From Bacteroidales bacterium (GTDB lineage: Bacteria; Planctomycetota; Planctomycetia; Gemmatales; Gemmataceae): 64,000 nucleotides of DNA. The DNA is taken from positions 1-64,000 of the forward strand of contig JAIXLE010000155.1 in assembly GCA_026931725.1 (NCBI GenBank). The letters run 5' to 3'. The notes beneath the pieces were generated by a model. It was given only the letters and a program-made list of their open reading frames with translations, was not told the origin of the DNA and did no database searches. The position numbers were made by a program, and so were the translations under genes. This document shows, one piece after another, positions 50,715 to 58,524 of this stretch (position 1 is the first letter of the stretch; every line of letters starts with the position of its first letter).

Positions 50715-50924
50715 ATGCAGCGAGAGCAGGCACACGTCGGGTTGCTGGTCGTCTTCGGGATGCCGGGCGAGGAACAGACGCTCGGCCAGATCGTGAAGTT
50801 GAATCCAGCACGAGCCAAGATCGAAACGCTGGAGTCGAGAGCCGGTCGTCCAGTCGGGACGAGGTTCAACGTCCCGTATGCCCTCATGCTGCCGGTCAAG
50901 GAACAGCAGGCACCTGCTACTTGA
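50715..50924 (+). CDS. Hypothetical small protein
   Basis: A 69-aa protein, MQREQAHVGLLVVFGMPGEE, with QTLGQIVKLNPARAKIETLE, a pattern that looks like a small beta-barrel (SH3-like) protein. The ribosome site is weak. It starts just after a terminator, so its promoter is unclear, and no 12-mer precedes it. The 12-mer at 50908 overlaps its last codons (QQAPAT) and serves the next gene. Confidence 0.5.
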   Translation: MQREQAHVGLLVVFGMPGEEQTLGQIVKLNPARAKIETLESRAGRPVGTRFNVPYALMLPVKEQQAPAT

Positions 50925-50957
50925 ACAACGAGATCACACCAACCACGGAGAACTGCC

Positions 50958-51248
50958 ATGCCGGTTTACGAGATCGAGCAATATGAGTTGCACACCATGA
51001 CTTATCGTGTCGAGGCAGACGATCCCGCCGAGGCTATTGTCAAAGTCCTCGACGGTGAAGCCGATCCTGTGGACAACTCCCAAGAATACATCGAGATCGC
51101 CGACGAACGAGGACTGCTCGTGGCAGACCACCCCGAACTGGCTGAGAAGCTGCGGGTGCAGGGAGTGCCGGTCGATGACCGGATCATCCCTTCAATCAGA
51201 AGCGTGTCGGTGGTCGAGGAAGGAATAGAGACGCTTATGGAACGCTGA
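50958..51248 (+). CDS. Hypothetical acidic protein
   Basis: A 96-aa acidic protein, MPVYEIEQYELHTMTYRVEA, of the small alpha/beta kind (strand, then DDPAEAIVKVLDGEAD helix). Such proteins are frequent in planctomycete and phage accessory DNA; function unknown. ACGGAG precedes ATG 50958 and the 12-mer ends 38 bases before it. It is the last gene of the array. Confidence 0.65.
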   Translation: MPVYEIEQYELHTMTYRVEADDPAEAIVKVLDGEADPVDNSQEYIEIADERGLLVADHPELAEKLRVQGVPVDDRIIPSIRSVSVVEEGIETLMER

Positions 51249-52025
51249 CTGGGACATCTGCTTGGTGGACGTGGGAAGAACACGCCGCCGTGCTTGCCCC
51301 GAGGCCGTGGAAATCCTCGGGGCGGAACAGATCGTGTTACAAAAAATGAAACAAAAGAACTCTGGGTGAGGCACCCACGCTCCAAGCTACTGGCCCGGCC
51401 CACAGAATGACTTAACCCTCTGTTTCTTTTTATTTGCTCACTGCTGGTCTCAGTTTCCCAGTAGAACCGTATCCCGCTTCTCTTTTGCGAACTTGAAAAA
51501 ATCGCCGCCGCCGAAAATCTGCTGGCTGGCAAGGTCGCCCATGTACGGCTGTTGCAAAAGTTGTAATGATCTGACGAATGCTTTCTTGCTGGTGGGCTGA
51601 TCGTCGTGGTGGAATCATCGGACTCCTGCTGAAAACCGCCGCCGATCTTGGATTCAGAACCCCAGTTGTCGCCAGTCCAGCCAGTACGAATCTGCCCTTG
51701 GACCACTGGATGCTGTCCTCGCTTGTTCGCCTGAACTCATGCGGTTGTTCGCTCTCATTTGGCGCTCGATCTGTGCCAGTTCCAGAAGAAAGCATTGCCA
51801 AGCGGACTCGTCAGATCGAGTCTGGATTTCGCTCATTGTTTTCGTTTCCTTTCGTCACGCATCATTCAGGACGAGAGACGCTCAAGTGGAGATACACACC
51901 CCCTTCGGGGTGTGATCTCCTTGATGCGTCTCCCTGTGATGTCCTGTGAAAATGACCATTTTCTGGTACTTCTATTTCTAGGGGGGCAGAAAATGGAAAA
52001 CGCCCTGAACTCCTTGTTTTACTGG
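51249..52025. other. Convergent intergenic region with two inverted repeats
   Basis: No supported gene in 777 bases. A degenerate 12-mer (AGGCACCCACGC) is at 51369. A bulged 14-bp hairpin with a CTTC loop is at 51888-51920 and a 10-bp inverted repeat CCATTTTCTG/CAGAAAATGG is at 51956-51965 and 51987-51996. The region lies between the end of the array and the 3' end of the RepA-like gene and is more AT-rich than its surroundings. CAAAAGTTG at 51551 belongs to a small recurrent motif. Confidence 0.5.
51888..51920. terminator. Possible terminator hairpin
   Basis: GGAGAT and CACACCCC (51888-51893, 51895-51902) pair with GGGGTGTG and ATCTCC (51907-51914, 51915-51920) around CTTC, with one bulged A. 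No T-run follows on either strand, so its role as a terminator is uncertain. Confidence 0.45.
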
Positions 52026-53522
52026 TCAAAGTGATCGGTACAGCAAACTCCCAGCCTTTGACTCACAGGAAATGGTCTGGCCAACTTGTTCAGCAATCAA
52101 TTCTCGCATTTTGTCTCTGCCGGGTGATTTGCCGTTCCACCGTTCTTGCAACGCTTTCACCAGTTCTTGCTGGGTGTAGCACTCCTGCATCTGGAGCAGT
52201 CCACCGATCAGGCCAGCGACCTGCTCGCTCGTCCGCCCTTCCTGAGAATCGACGAATTGGCCGACGAGCGCCGTCACCTGCTCATCTTCAACATCACGTT
52301 CCGGTAAGCGCACCGTCTCGAACCGGGCCAGCACATCCGAGAACTCCTTCCCGAGCTTCTGCTTCTTGCAGACCAGCGTTGAGAAGTCGCCGTCCTTTTC
52401 GACAAGGATTGACGTGTCCACATTATCTCGGATTGCTCGACCACCTCGCTCCCGGTCGGTATTGCCCCAGCCGGTATGGTGCAACACGAGAACCGCTGCA
52501 TTGGTTTCCTCACGCAACCGTTCCATCTGGTTCAGAAACCGGCCCATGTCGGCGTTCTTGTCGGCATCGCCGTTGAAGTTCTTGGCGAGGGTGTCCAGCA
52601 CGATCAGGTCAGCGCCGCCAAGACGCTCATCAATGTGCCCGAGGCACGTTTGGACGGCATTGTCATCGTTGAAGTCGTAGGCACCGGGGTAATACGCAAG
52701 CTGGTCGATGGAGGGCAGATTTACCTTCCGGGTTTTGGCCCACGCTGCCGCCCGATCCTCGAAATCGTCAGCCCCTTCCGAAATGACGTAGAAGACTCTG
52801 CCTTGCTTCACCTTGAACTTGCCGAGGAAGTCCGTCTCCGTAGCCACGGATAAAGCCAGATCGATGGCCAGCCATGTCTTCCGACAACCTGACTCGCCGA
52901 ACATCGTTCCGATGGTGTTCTTGCGAAGAATCGGGCGGACCAGCCATTCCGGGCGGGTGGTTGCCGAGCGCTCCCCGAGAGCAAAGGTCTTGTTGTCCAG
53001 CATTCCAGCCGACCGCTGGGCGTGGGCCAGTGACTCGATGCAGGCTCCCAAGTCCAACGCCCCTTTGTGCATGTCGTCGATGCACTTGTTGAAGACTCGT
53101 CGCACGGCACACTGCAAAGCGAACTCCGTGATCTGGTTCTTGAACCATCCATGAGTGTGGAGCGCCGGTTCGATGTACTCGTAGACTGTTTCCAGTTCGA
53201 CGAGATGAATTGCCGGGTTGCTGTCACTCTTGGTTCGCCGCCGAAGCTCTTCCCTCAAGATGGACTTCGATGGCAACTGCTTGTGCTGCTCGTAGAAGGT
53301 GAAGGCAATCTCAGCAAGCAGCTTGTGTGTCCGTAGCTCAAAGCAGAGTGGATTCAATCTTTTGGAAGCGAAATGAAGGATGCCCAAGTCCTTCAGGATC
53401 ACCGCCATCAATTCCTTCTGGATGTCGTCCGTAAAGGGAAGCGTGGGTTCTGGCTCAAAGGCATCAGGGTCTTCCAGCCCATCAAGGTCTGGAAGGGGCT
53501 CGTTTACATGCGTCATACTCAT
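52026..53522 (-). CDS. RepA-like RecA-fold helicase (AAA_25)
   Basis: A 498-aa protein. The first 170 residues resemble a DnaB-type helical N-domain (LPFTDDIQKELMAVILKDLG, RLNPLCFELRTHKLLAEIAF). The core is a RecA-fold NTPase of the RepA/AAA_25 class: MFGESGCRKTWLAIDLALS near residue 210 (Walker A, with C and R in the loop), LIVLDTLAKNFNGDADKN near 311 (Walker B) and VLVLHHTGWGN near 345. Plasmid RepA-type helicases unwind replication origins. Together with the primase-like gene at 12088 it suggests autonomous replication after excision. The start could also be ATG 53516. Confidence 0.8.
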   Translation of the reverse strand: MSMTHVNEPLPDLDGLEDPDAFEPEPTLPFTDDIQKELMAVILKDLGILHFASKRLNPLCFELRTHKLLAEIAFTFYEQHKQLPSKSILREELRRRTKSDSNPAIHLVELETVYEYIEPALHTHGWFKNQITEFALQCAVRRVFNKCIDDMHKGALDLGACIESLAHAQRSAGMLDNKTFALGERSATTRPEWLVRPILRKNTIGTMFGESGCRKTWLAIDLALSVATETDFLGKFKVKQGRVFYVISEGADDFEDRAAAWAKTRKVNLPSIDQLAYYPGAYDFNDDNAVQTCLGHIDERLGGADLIVLDTLAKNFNGDADKNADMGRFLNQMERLREETNAAVLVLHHTGWGNTDRERGGRAIRDNVDTSILVEKDGDFSTLVCKKQKLGKEFSDVLARFETVRLPERDVEDEQVTALVGQFVDSQEGRTSEQVAGLIGGLLQMQECYTQQELVKALQERWNGKSPGRDKMRELIAEQVGQTISCESKAGSLLYRSL

Positions 53523-53730
53523 CTGTGTGTGGTTCTTGATCGTGCGTGCCGACCACCGACACGCAGCCCACGACTTTGGGCCTCAAATCTGAAACTGACG
53601 GACCACCAGTCCACCCTTCGCAAACGATTCCCAAACTCATGGCTTCCATAGAAGAGTGTGAACCTACTGCATTTTCTGGAATGCGCCAAAAAATGTTGGG
53701 AAGCCGTCAGATGGCCCCAGAAACAGGGTG

Positions 53731-53759
53731 TTGCGCTATTTCTTGATCTCGGGTAAAAT
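53731..53759 (+). promoter_or_regulatory. Putative sigma-70 promoter
   Basis: TTGCGC (53731-53736) and TAAAAT (53754-53759) are exactly 17 bases apart, predicting a start near 53766 and a leader of about 90 bases for the gene at 53858. The rest of 53523-53857 shows no gene. Confidence 0.6.
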
Positions 53760-53857
53760 ACCTCGATCTCGACGGGATTCTTGGGGTTTTGTGCGATGGA
53801 CTGCACGAATACCTCATCATCAATCTCGGAGAGACGATACTTCGAAGGATCGAAACA

Positions 53858-54139
53858 ATGTTTCTCATTGGAATTGAAAAGGAAAGAGTGGCCGAGCTTG
53901 CGGAAGGCACGGCTGTTCGCATCAACGGATTCAACACCACGCTACGGCGAGAAGGACGATATCTGGTCTACCACGACGAGGATGGCGTCGAGAACCGCTG
54001 TCGAATCCTCATGGAAGACGAGGACGAGATCGCCCTTAACTTTGCCTGTGCATCCCATGAGCAGGACGACGAGCGGCATGTGATCGTCACGCCGGATCGT
54101 GACTGTGAGTTCGAGAACGGCGAACTTGTGACACGGTAG
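53858..54139 (+). CDS. Hypothetical acidic protein
   Basis: A 93-aa protein, MFLIGIEKERVAELAEGTAV, mainly beta-strand with acidic turns (HDEDGVENRCRILMEDEDEI). No family recognised. ATG 53858 is preferred because GAAGGA lies 8-9 bases before it and a promoter stands at 53731; an upstream in-frame ATG at 53789 is possible. A terminator follows 27 bases after the stop. Confidence 0.6.
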   Translation: MFLIGIEKERVAELAEGTAVRINGFNTTLRREGRYLVYHDEDGVENRCRILMEDEDEIALNFACASHEQDDERHVIVTPDRDCEFENGELVTR

Positions 54140-54166
54140 TCTGCACGTTCCGTCAGCCAAGTGAAG

Positions 54167-54202
54167 AGGCACCTGCTGTCTTCGGACACAGGTGCCTTTT
54201 CT
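54167..54202 (+). terminator. UUCG terminator whose left arm is the 12-mer repeat
   Basis: AGGCACCTG, a bulged C and TGTC (54167-54180) pair with GACACAGGTGCCT (54185-54197) around TTCG, followed by TTTTCT. The left arm is a copy of the 12-mer (ending CTG). It terminates the gene at 53858 and at the same time stands 44 bases before ATG 54223, as the 12-mer does elsewhere. Confidence 0.85.
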
Positions 54203-54222
54203 ATTCCAAAACTTGGAACGCA

Positions 54223-54720
54223 ATGATGTCGAATGACGACTTCTCTGATCTCCAGCCCTGCCAACCCCAAACCGAAGAAGAGAGGATCGCCGTTTTGTTG
54301 GAACTGCTGAGCAGCGGGTTCGAGAACGACGCCGATCTCGACGCTGTTCGTGATGCAGCGCTCCACCATCTGCTTCAGTTCCCACGCCTTCCTGAGCGGA
54401 CCATCGGCATCATGCTGTCGATCCTTGCCGTCGAGAACGACAGCGATCTTGTTCTCAACCGGAAGGTGGCGGCGTGCGACGTTTTGGCTCACATCGGGCC
54501 GAAGGCCAAGCCCGCTTTTGCGACTTTGAACGACCTGTTGCCGCTCGTGGAGTCAGATAGTGACTTTGAGCGGTGGTTGGCCCTGCGAGCGGCAAGGGCC
54601 GTTTGGAAAATCACTGGGGACTCGTGGTTTGCGGTAGAAGTCGCTTCGATGGTGGCAGAAGACGAGGAAGCGTGGTTGAGGATTCACGCCAATGACCTGC
54701 TTGGTCAGATCAGCCGATGA
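54223..54720 (+). CDS. HEAT-repeat-like protein
   Basis: A 165-aa acidic helical protein with HEAT-like repeats (DAALHHLLQFPRLPERTIGI, KAKPAFATLNDLLPLVESDS, ALRAARAVWKITGD). It resembles the HEAT protein at 40106-40603, sharing the ESDxDFER segment. Partner unknown; small HEAT proteins sometimes act as immunity or scaffold proteins. ATG 54226 is an alternative start. It converges on sigZ. Confidence 0.7.
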   Translation: MMSNDDFSDLQPCQPQTEEERIAVLLELLSSGFENDADLDAVRDAALHHLLQFPRLPERTIGIMLSILAVENDSDLVLNRKVAACDVLAHIGPKAKPAFATLNDLLPLVESDSDFERWLALRAARAVWKITGDSWFAVEVASMVAEDEEAWLRIHANDLLGQISR

Positions 54721-54766
54721 ACACTCAGTGCAAGAGTTGGAACGCATTTCACCGACTTCATAGCTT

Positions 54767-55357
54767 TTACGAAGTTGGTGGAAGCTCCAAGTCGCCGCAG
54801 TCTCGGCAGACGGTTCGATCCGGCTTGGGATCACAGTCCATCACGTTACCCTGCCGGTCGAACTCGAACACGCAGCACTGGTCGAGAACTCCTCGAAGCA
54901 TGACTCGTCCCCGCTGGATGCGAGACTTGGCACCTGACACCGACAGCCTCAGCCGGTCAGCCACTTCATGCTGGGGCAAGCCCTCGATCTCAGAGAGTCT
55001 GACGGCCTCTTGGTAGGTCGGCGGAAGTTGGCCGATCAGTTCGTCGAGCCAAACGCCAGCACTGGCCTTGAGTTGGTCCTTGCCATCGTTCTCTTCGGCC
55101 ACGTCCATGTCCGCCAGCGACACGTTGCCGTTCTTCGCCCGGTAGTCGTCGTGGATTACGTTCCGAGCGATCTGGTAGACCCACGCCGCCAAGCGGTCGG
55201 AATCTTCGAGCCTGTCCACGTTGCGATGAATCCGCAGGAACGTCTCTTGGAGCAGATCGTCGGCCACATGCTCATCGGCGACCCTGCGACGGATGAACCG
55301 TCGCAGGGCGTCGCTGAGTTGTGACCAGATCGTCTCGGTGGCGGGGTTCGCAGTCAT
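54767..55357 (-). CDS. sigZ: RNA polymerase sigma factor SigZ
   Basis: A 196-aa ECF sigma factor. Region 2 is FIRRRVADEHVADDLLQETF and AAWVYQIARNVIHDDYR, region 4 is LPPTYQEAVRLSEIEGLPQH followed by LRLSVSGAKSRIQRGR. The tail with CCVFEFDRQGNVMDC and CRDCGD cysteines is characteristic of SigZ and may sense metals or redox state. ATG 55357 has GAGGAA upstream. It follows arsI by 17 bases in the same direction, suggesting control of, or by, metal stress. Confidence 0.85.
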   Translation of the reverse strand: MTANPATETIWSQLSDALRRFIRRRVADEHVADDLLQETFLRIHRNVDRLEDSDRLAAWVYQIARNVIHDDYRAKNGNVSLADMDVAEENDGKDQLKASAGVWLDELIGQLPPTYQEAVRLSEIEGLPQHEVADRLRLSVSGAKSRIQRGRVMLRGVLDQCCVFEFDRQGNVMDCDPKPDRTVCRDCGDLELPPTS

Positions 55358-55374
55358 CACATTCCTCGTACTGC

Positions 55375-55935
55375 TCATTTTCCCGCTTCACCCAGACAGG
55401 AGCAAGCTGTCATGCCGCCTGCCGCACGAAAGGCTTCCTGCGCCGCCACGAAGTCGCCTCGTTCCACGGCCTGCATGACGGAGGGAATCCCCGAGCAACA
55501 CGAGGAGTGGTTCGATGCGTGCTGCTGGGCTTCGTTGTCGAGGACGACGTACACCTCCCAGTTGTTGCCATCGGGATCGGAGACCCACACCTTGTCCTGC
55601 ACGGCGTAGCAGCAGGTCACGTTCTCCTCAGTCCTCGTCTCCAGCCCAGCCTGCTGGAGCCGGTCGGCGATCTGTTTGACGGCTTCACTCGACTTGACCT
55701 GAATGCCGAAGTGGGCGACGGGGTTGGTCTGGCCGGTCGCACCGCCGACTTCGTTCAGCGAGAGATTCACGGGCGGCTCGGCCACCTCGAACTTTGCGTA
55801 CCGTGGCCGAGTTTTGGTAGGGGGCTGGCCGAACAGGGACGTGTAGAAGGCGATGGACTTCTCCAAACTCTTGACCGCCAAGCCCATGTGGATGCGGCTC
55901 TCGGTCTCGAATTGGACTGCGGAATGCCTGTTCAT
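55375..55935 (-). CDS. arsI: ArsI/CadI-family dioxygenase (organoarsenical lyase)
   Basis: A 186-aa vicinal oxygen chelate protein: RIHMGLAVKSLEKSIAFYTS with the metal-binding His, NPVAHFGIQV, and TCCYAVQDKVWVSDPDGNNW with the vicinal cysteines that bind trivalent organoarsenicals in ArsI. ArsI cleaves the carbon-arsenic bond of methylated or aromatic arsenicals with Fe(II) and oxygen. Extra C-terminal cysteines (CCSG, CSC) are typical of ArsI/CadI. GAGGAGC is the ribosome site. CadI-type cadmium induction is an alternative role. Confidence 0.85.
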   Translation of the reverse strand: MNRHSAVQFETESRIHMGLAVKSLEKSIAFYTSLFGQPPTKTRPRYAKFEVAEPPVNLSLNEVGGATGQTNPVAHFGIQVKSSEAVKQIADRLQQAGLETRTEENVTCCYAVQDKVWVSDPDGNNWEVYVVLDNEAQQHASNHSSCCSGIPSVMQAVERGDFVAAQEAFRAAGGMTACSCLGEAGK

Positions 55936-56046
55936 GTTCTGCTCCTCGTTCGTGCTTCGACGGCTGCCAATCAGCCGCCTCTGAAAGTACAGACGGAGGT
56001 TCTCCGAAAAGGACGCAAGAATCTCGAAGCAGATGTTCGGGCCGAG

Positions 56047-57540
56047 TCATTCCTCGGGAGCGACTTCTGCTTGGAATCCGGCTCGACGTACCGAAGAAAG
56101 AACATCTTCAGCCGGGAACTTGCAGCAGGCAGGGCTTTGGATTGTGGCACGGCCCGTCCTGAAGTCCACATGGGCAGATGAGACACCGGGCACACTGCGA
56201 AGCGCCTCGGCAACAGCCGTTGCACAGCCTTCGCAGGTCATCCCCTCAATGTTCACCACGGTCTCTCTAACCATCTCACGGTTGAGGACTGCACCTTCGT
56301 TCGTATTGGCAGGCGTGATGGCCTGATCGTCGTCGGTCACGGTTGTTTCTTGGCGGACGACTTCACCGCTGTATCCAGCCTGTTTCAGTGCTGTGAAAAT
56401 CTCCTGCTCAGGGATGGGCTGGTCCGGGGCGACTCCGACAACCGCTTGCTTCTTCTCGTAGCTGACTTCGACGGCCATGACGCCGGGTACTTGGCGAATC
56501 GCTTGGGCGACCGTCGTGGCACAGCCTTCGCAGGTCATCCCCTCGATCTGGAAGACCGCCAGGTTCATGTTCTCGGTACCGACGGCATCATCTCCCGTGC
56601 CGAACAACACGCCGACGTAGCTGGGAAAGAACAGGAAGGCCACGGCCAGCACCGTCACGCCCCAGAGCATGACCTTGTTTAAGGCCATCATGTTGAAGCG
56701 ACGAATGCCGCTCGGCGGACAACAGTTTCCTGCCTCGGCTGGATCGGGGCTGCAACAGCCATGCCCCGCTGCGGCAGCCTTCTTGGGACGGTAGGTGAAA
56801 TAGAACGCCGCACCGAGAAACCCGAACGTCACCACGATGAACAACGGGCGATAGACTTCCAAACTGGCGGCGATCCCGGCCCCTGAGACCCCTACTGCGA
56901 GCAGCACGAGCGGCAGCCAGCAGCACGCCGAGGCCATGATCGCCGAAACGACCGTGCCGATCTTGGCGATGTTCTCACCACGATGCGATGATGACGTGGC
57001 CGGGGCCGAAAGCTTCTGGTTCGAGTCCTTCGACTCCAGTTCCTCCAGAGCGATCTGAATGCCTTTGGTCACACTTCCCAGACAACACGAACCGCTCGGA
57101 TTGGATGTCTCGCAGTGGCAGCCGGGGTCTTTCATCTTGACCCGGATGTCCTCCAAAGCATCGGAGCGGCCTTTCATGCGAACTTCGTCTTTGATGCTGG
57201 CGACCGAGTGGCCGAAGCAGTAGCAGAGTGGTCGCTCACCTGTGGTTTCCTTCACGCCGACCGGAACTTTGAGTTGCGACTTCGTGAAGCTGGTGTCGCC
57301 TTCCTCCGAGAAGTACACCACGTTGCAGTCGGTCGAGTCGCAGAATCGCCAGCCAGTGTCCTCGGAAATGGGGATGCAGCCCTCGCTGTTGGAATCGCAG
57401 CAAGCGTGGTCGCCGTCGCCGATCTCGGCAGCGAACTGGTCCTTGAGCAGCGCCCGTAACGTCACCGAGGAGACCCGCTTCGCTTTCTTGGCGCAGCCGG
57501 GACAAACCACTCGCTTGGCCGTCGTTGTTTCTGCGGTCAT
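56047..57540 (-). CDS. CopZ-like/MerT/HMA/HMA fusion protein
   Basis: A 497-aa fusion. The N-terminal 190 residues resemble the metal and [2Fe-2S]-binding part of archaeal-type CopZ (CPGCAKKAKRVSS, many cysteine pairs, CYCFGHSVASIKDEV, CHCETSNPSGSCC). The middle is MerT-like with a vicinal pair in a membrane helix (MASACCWLPLVLLAVG) and a second helix (LFIVVTFGFLGAAFYFTYRP), then a further membrane helix. Two heavy-metal-associated domains close it (GMTCEGCATTV and GMTCEGCATAV). It is probably a membrane metal importer or transfer protein for mercury or another soft metal. ATG 57540 follows AAAGGTGG. No merA is in the window. Confidence 0.8.
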   Translation of the reverse strand: MTAETTTAKRVVCPGCAKKAKRVSSVTLRALLKDQFAAEIGDGDHACCDSNSEGCIPISEDTGWRFCDSTDCNVVYFSEEGDTSFTKSQLKVPVGVKETTGERPLCYCFGHSVASIKDEVRMKGRSDALEDIRVKMKDPGCHCETSNPSGSCCLGSVTKGIQIALEELESKDSNQKLSAPATSSSHRGENIAKIGTVVSAIMASACCWLPLVLLAVGVSGAGIAASLEVYRPLFIVVTFGFLGAAFYFTYRPKKAAAAGHGCCSPDPAEAGNCCPPSGIRRFNMMALNKVMLWGVTVLAVAFLFFPSYVGVLFGTGDDAVGTENMNLAVFQIEGMTCEGCATTVAQAIRQVPGVMAVEVSYEKKQAVVGVAPDQPIPEQEIFTALKQAGYSGEVVRQETTVTDDDQAITPANTNEGAVLNREMVRETVVNIEGMTCEGCATAVAEALRSVPGVSSAHVDFRTGRATIQSPACCKFPAEDVLSSVRRAGFQAEVAPEE

Positions 57541-57603
57541 CGAACCACCTTTCCGTATCAACGGTGAGTGCAAGAACTCTTGTCGAAACCTCGTTCCACG
57601 TCT

Positions 57604-57635
57604 ATTATCGACATTACACCCAAGTACAAGGTCAA
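57604..57635 (-). promoter_or_regulatory. MerR-type promoter with long spacer
   Basis: On the minus strand TTGACC (57635-57630) and GATAAT (57609-57604) are separated by 20 bases, the elongated spacing that MerR-family activators correct by twisting DNA. CACCC and GGGTG arms (57617-57621, 57636-57640) flank the -35. It drives the CopZ-MerT-HMA gene; the MerR gene is divergent. Confidence 0.7.
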
Positions 57636-57711
57636 GGGTGTTCTGGAAGTTTTTTCTGACGATAGCGATTGGACCGCAACCACATGCAGGCACGCTGCTT
57701 ACGGAGTGGAA

Positions 57712-58122
57712 ATGGGAAAGCAGTTCACGATCAGCCAAGTGGCAAAAGCCGCTGATCTTCCGACGACGACCGTGCGCTACTACGAGCGGGTTGGACTGGT
57801 CGAGCCGGAAGACCGCAGTGCAGGCAACTACCGGCTATACAGCGAAGAGTCGCTCCGCAAGCTGAAGTTCATCCGGGCGGCACAGGCCATCGGCTTCACG
57901 CTGGACGACGTGAAGGCCCTACTCTCGACCACGAGCAGCACCGCAGCTTCGTGTCGAGATGTGCAGTCGCTCATCGAAGATCGACTGGCAGAAGTCGGCA
58001 GGCGGCTGAAGGATTTGCGGCACGTTCAACGAGTGCTGAAGTCATCATTGGAGAAGTGTCAGGAGACCGAGCAGGCCGACTGCTGCCACGTTATCGAGAC
58101 GCTGAGGGAGACGGCGAAGTGA
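57712..58122 (+). CDS. MerR-family metal-responsive regulator
   Basis: A 136-aa MerR regulator: FTISQVAKAADLPTTTVRYY, ERVGLVEPEDRSAGNYRLYS and the dimerisation helix with a cysteine in CRDVQSLIEDRL, plus C-terminal CQETEQADCCHVIE. The three-cysteine arrangement is like MerR proteins that bind soft metals. It is divergent from the CopZ-MerT-HMA gene and probably activates it via the 20-base-spacer promoter. ATG 57712 follows ACGGAG; upstream in-frame starts cross the operator. Confidence 0.85.
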   Translation: MGKQFTISQVAKAADLPTTTVRYYERVGLVEPEDRSAGNYRLYSEESLRKLKFIRAAQAIGFTLDDVKALLSTTSSTAASCRDVQSLIEDRLAEVGRRLKDLRHVQRVLKSSLEKCQETEQADCCHVIETLRETAK

Positions 58123-58160
58123 TGTCGATTCGCTCAACCGGCGCACAGCAAGGAACCTCA

Positions 58161-58499
58161 ATGACGACAATCGAATTGCTCCGCTCGTTGTTTCTGTTCA
58201 TTCTTGCTGGTTTGTGCGAAATCGCTGGCGGGTGGCTCGTCTGGCAATCCTTGCGTGAACACAAGCCCGCTTGGTGGGGAGTGGGTGGTGGCGTGGTTCT
58301 GATTCTCTACGGACTCATTCCCACGCTGCAAACAGCGCACTTCGGGCGAGTGTACGCTGTCTACGGTGGATTCTTCATCGTCTTGTCATTGCTGTGGGGC
58401 TGGTACTTCGACGGCGACCGCCCCGACCGCTTGGATGTGATCGGCGCAGCCATCGCACTCATCGGCGTGTGCGTGATGATGTACTGGCCTCGCCCTTGA
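58161..58499 (+). CDS. YnfA/UPF0060 small membrane protein
   Basis: A 112-aa protein with four membrane helices of the YnfA family: FLFILAGLCEIAGGWLVWQS, GGGVVLILYGLIPTLQ, FGRVYAVYGGFFIVLSLLWG, RPDRLDVIGAAIALIGVCVM. YnfA resembles small multidrug resistance transporters; metal or cation efflux is possible in this setting. ATG 58161 follows AAGGAACC; an ATG at 58122 overlapping merR would add 13 residues. Its stop codon overlaps the -35 of the ars promoter. Confidence 0.85.
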   Translation: MTTIELLRSLFLFILAGLCEIAGGWLVWQSLREHKPAWWGVGGGVVLILYGLIPTLQTAHFGRVYAVYGGFFIVLSLLWGWYFDGDRPDRLDVIGAAIALIGVCVMMYWPRP

Positions 58500-58524
58500 C
58501 CGCTTCGACAGCGAATGGCATAAT
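58496..58524 (+). promoter_or_regulatory. ars operon promoter
   Basis: TTGACC (58496-58501) and CATAAT (58519-58524) are exactly 17 bases apart. The predicted start near 58531 leaves only about 6 bases before the arsR ATG, so the transcript would be nearly leaderless. Confidence 0.7.

Larger units (their letters stand above)
41865..50919 (+). repeat. Dispersed 12-mer AGGCACCTGCTA array
   Basis: Copies (first base): 41865, 42818, 43394, 44055, 44719, 45070, 45398 (GTAA ending), 46147 (inside the RuvB-like gene), 46440 (degenerate), 46929, 48011 (inside the preceding gene), 48324, 48723 (first base G), 49200, 49693, 49993, 50345 and 50908 (inside the preceding gene). Outside the array: 2900, 4623, 4684 and 54167. 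All are on the plus strand. Bases from the repeat to the next start codon: 40, 41, 35, 38, 41, 40, 62, 40, 45, 45, 45, 42, 41, 41 and 38 for fifteen genes, whereas the distance from the preceding stop varies from inside the gene to 54 bases. It is therefore tied to gene starts. Confidence 0.85.

Noticed and set aside
41865-50919. Reading the 12-mer array as an integron-like gene-cassette array with recombination sites
   Set aside because: The word keeps its distance to the downstream start codon but not to the upstream stop codon, lies inside two preceding genes, and shows no attC-like paired arms. An expression signal explains it better, although the nearby recombinase keeps the idea from being excluded.
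41865-50919. The 12-mer as a sigma-54 promoter
   Set aside because: GGCAC fits the -24 element, but there is no conserved GC ten bases later for the -12 element, so the match is partial.
51249-52025. Several 60-120 codon frames in the AT-rich gap
   Set aside because: None has a ribosome site or plausible composition; inverted repeats better account for the region.
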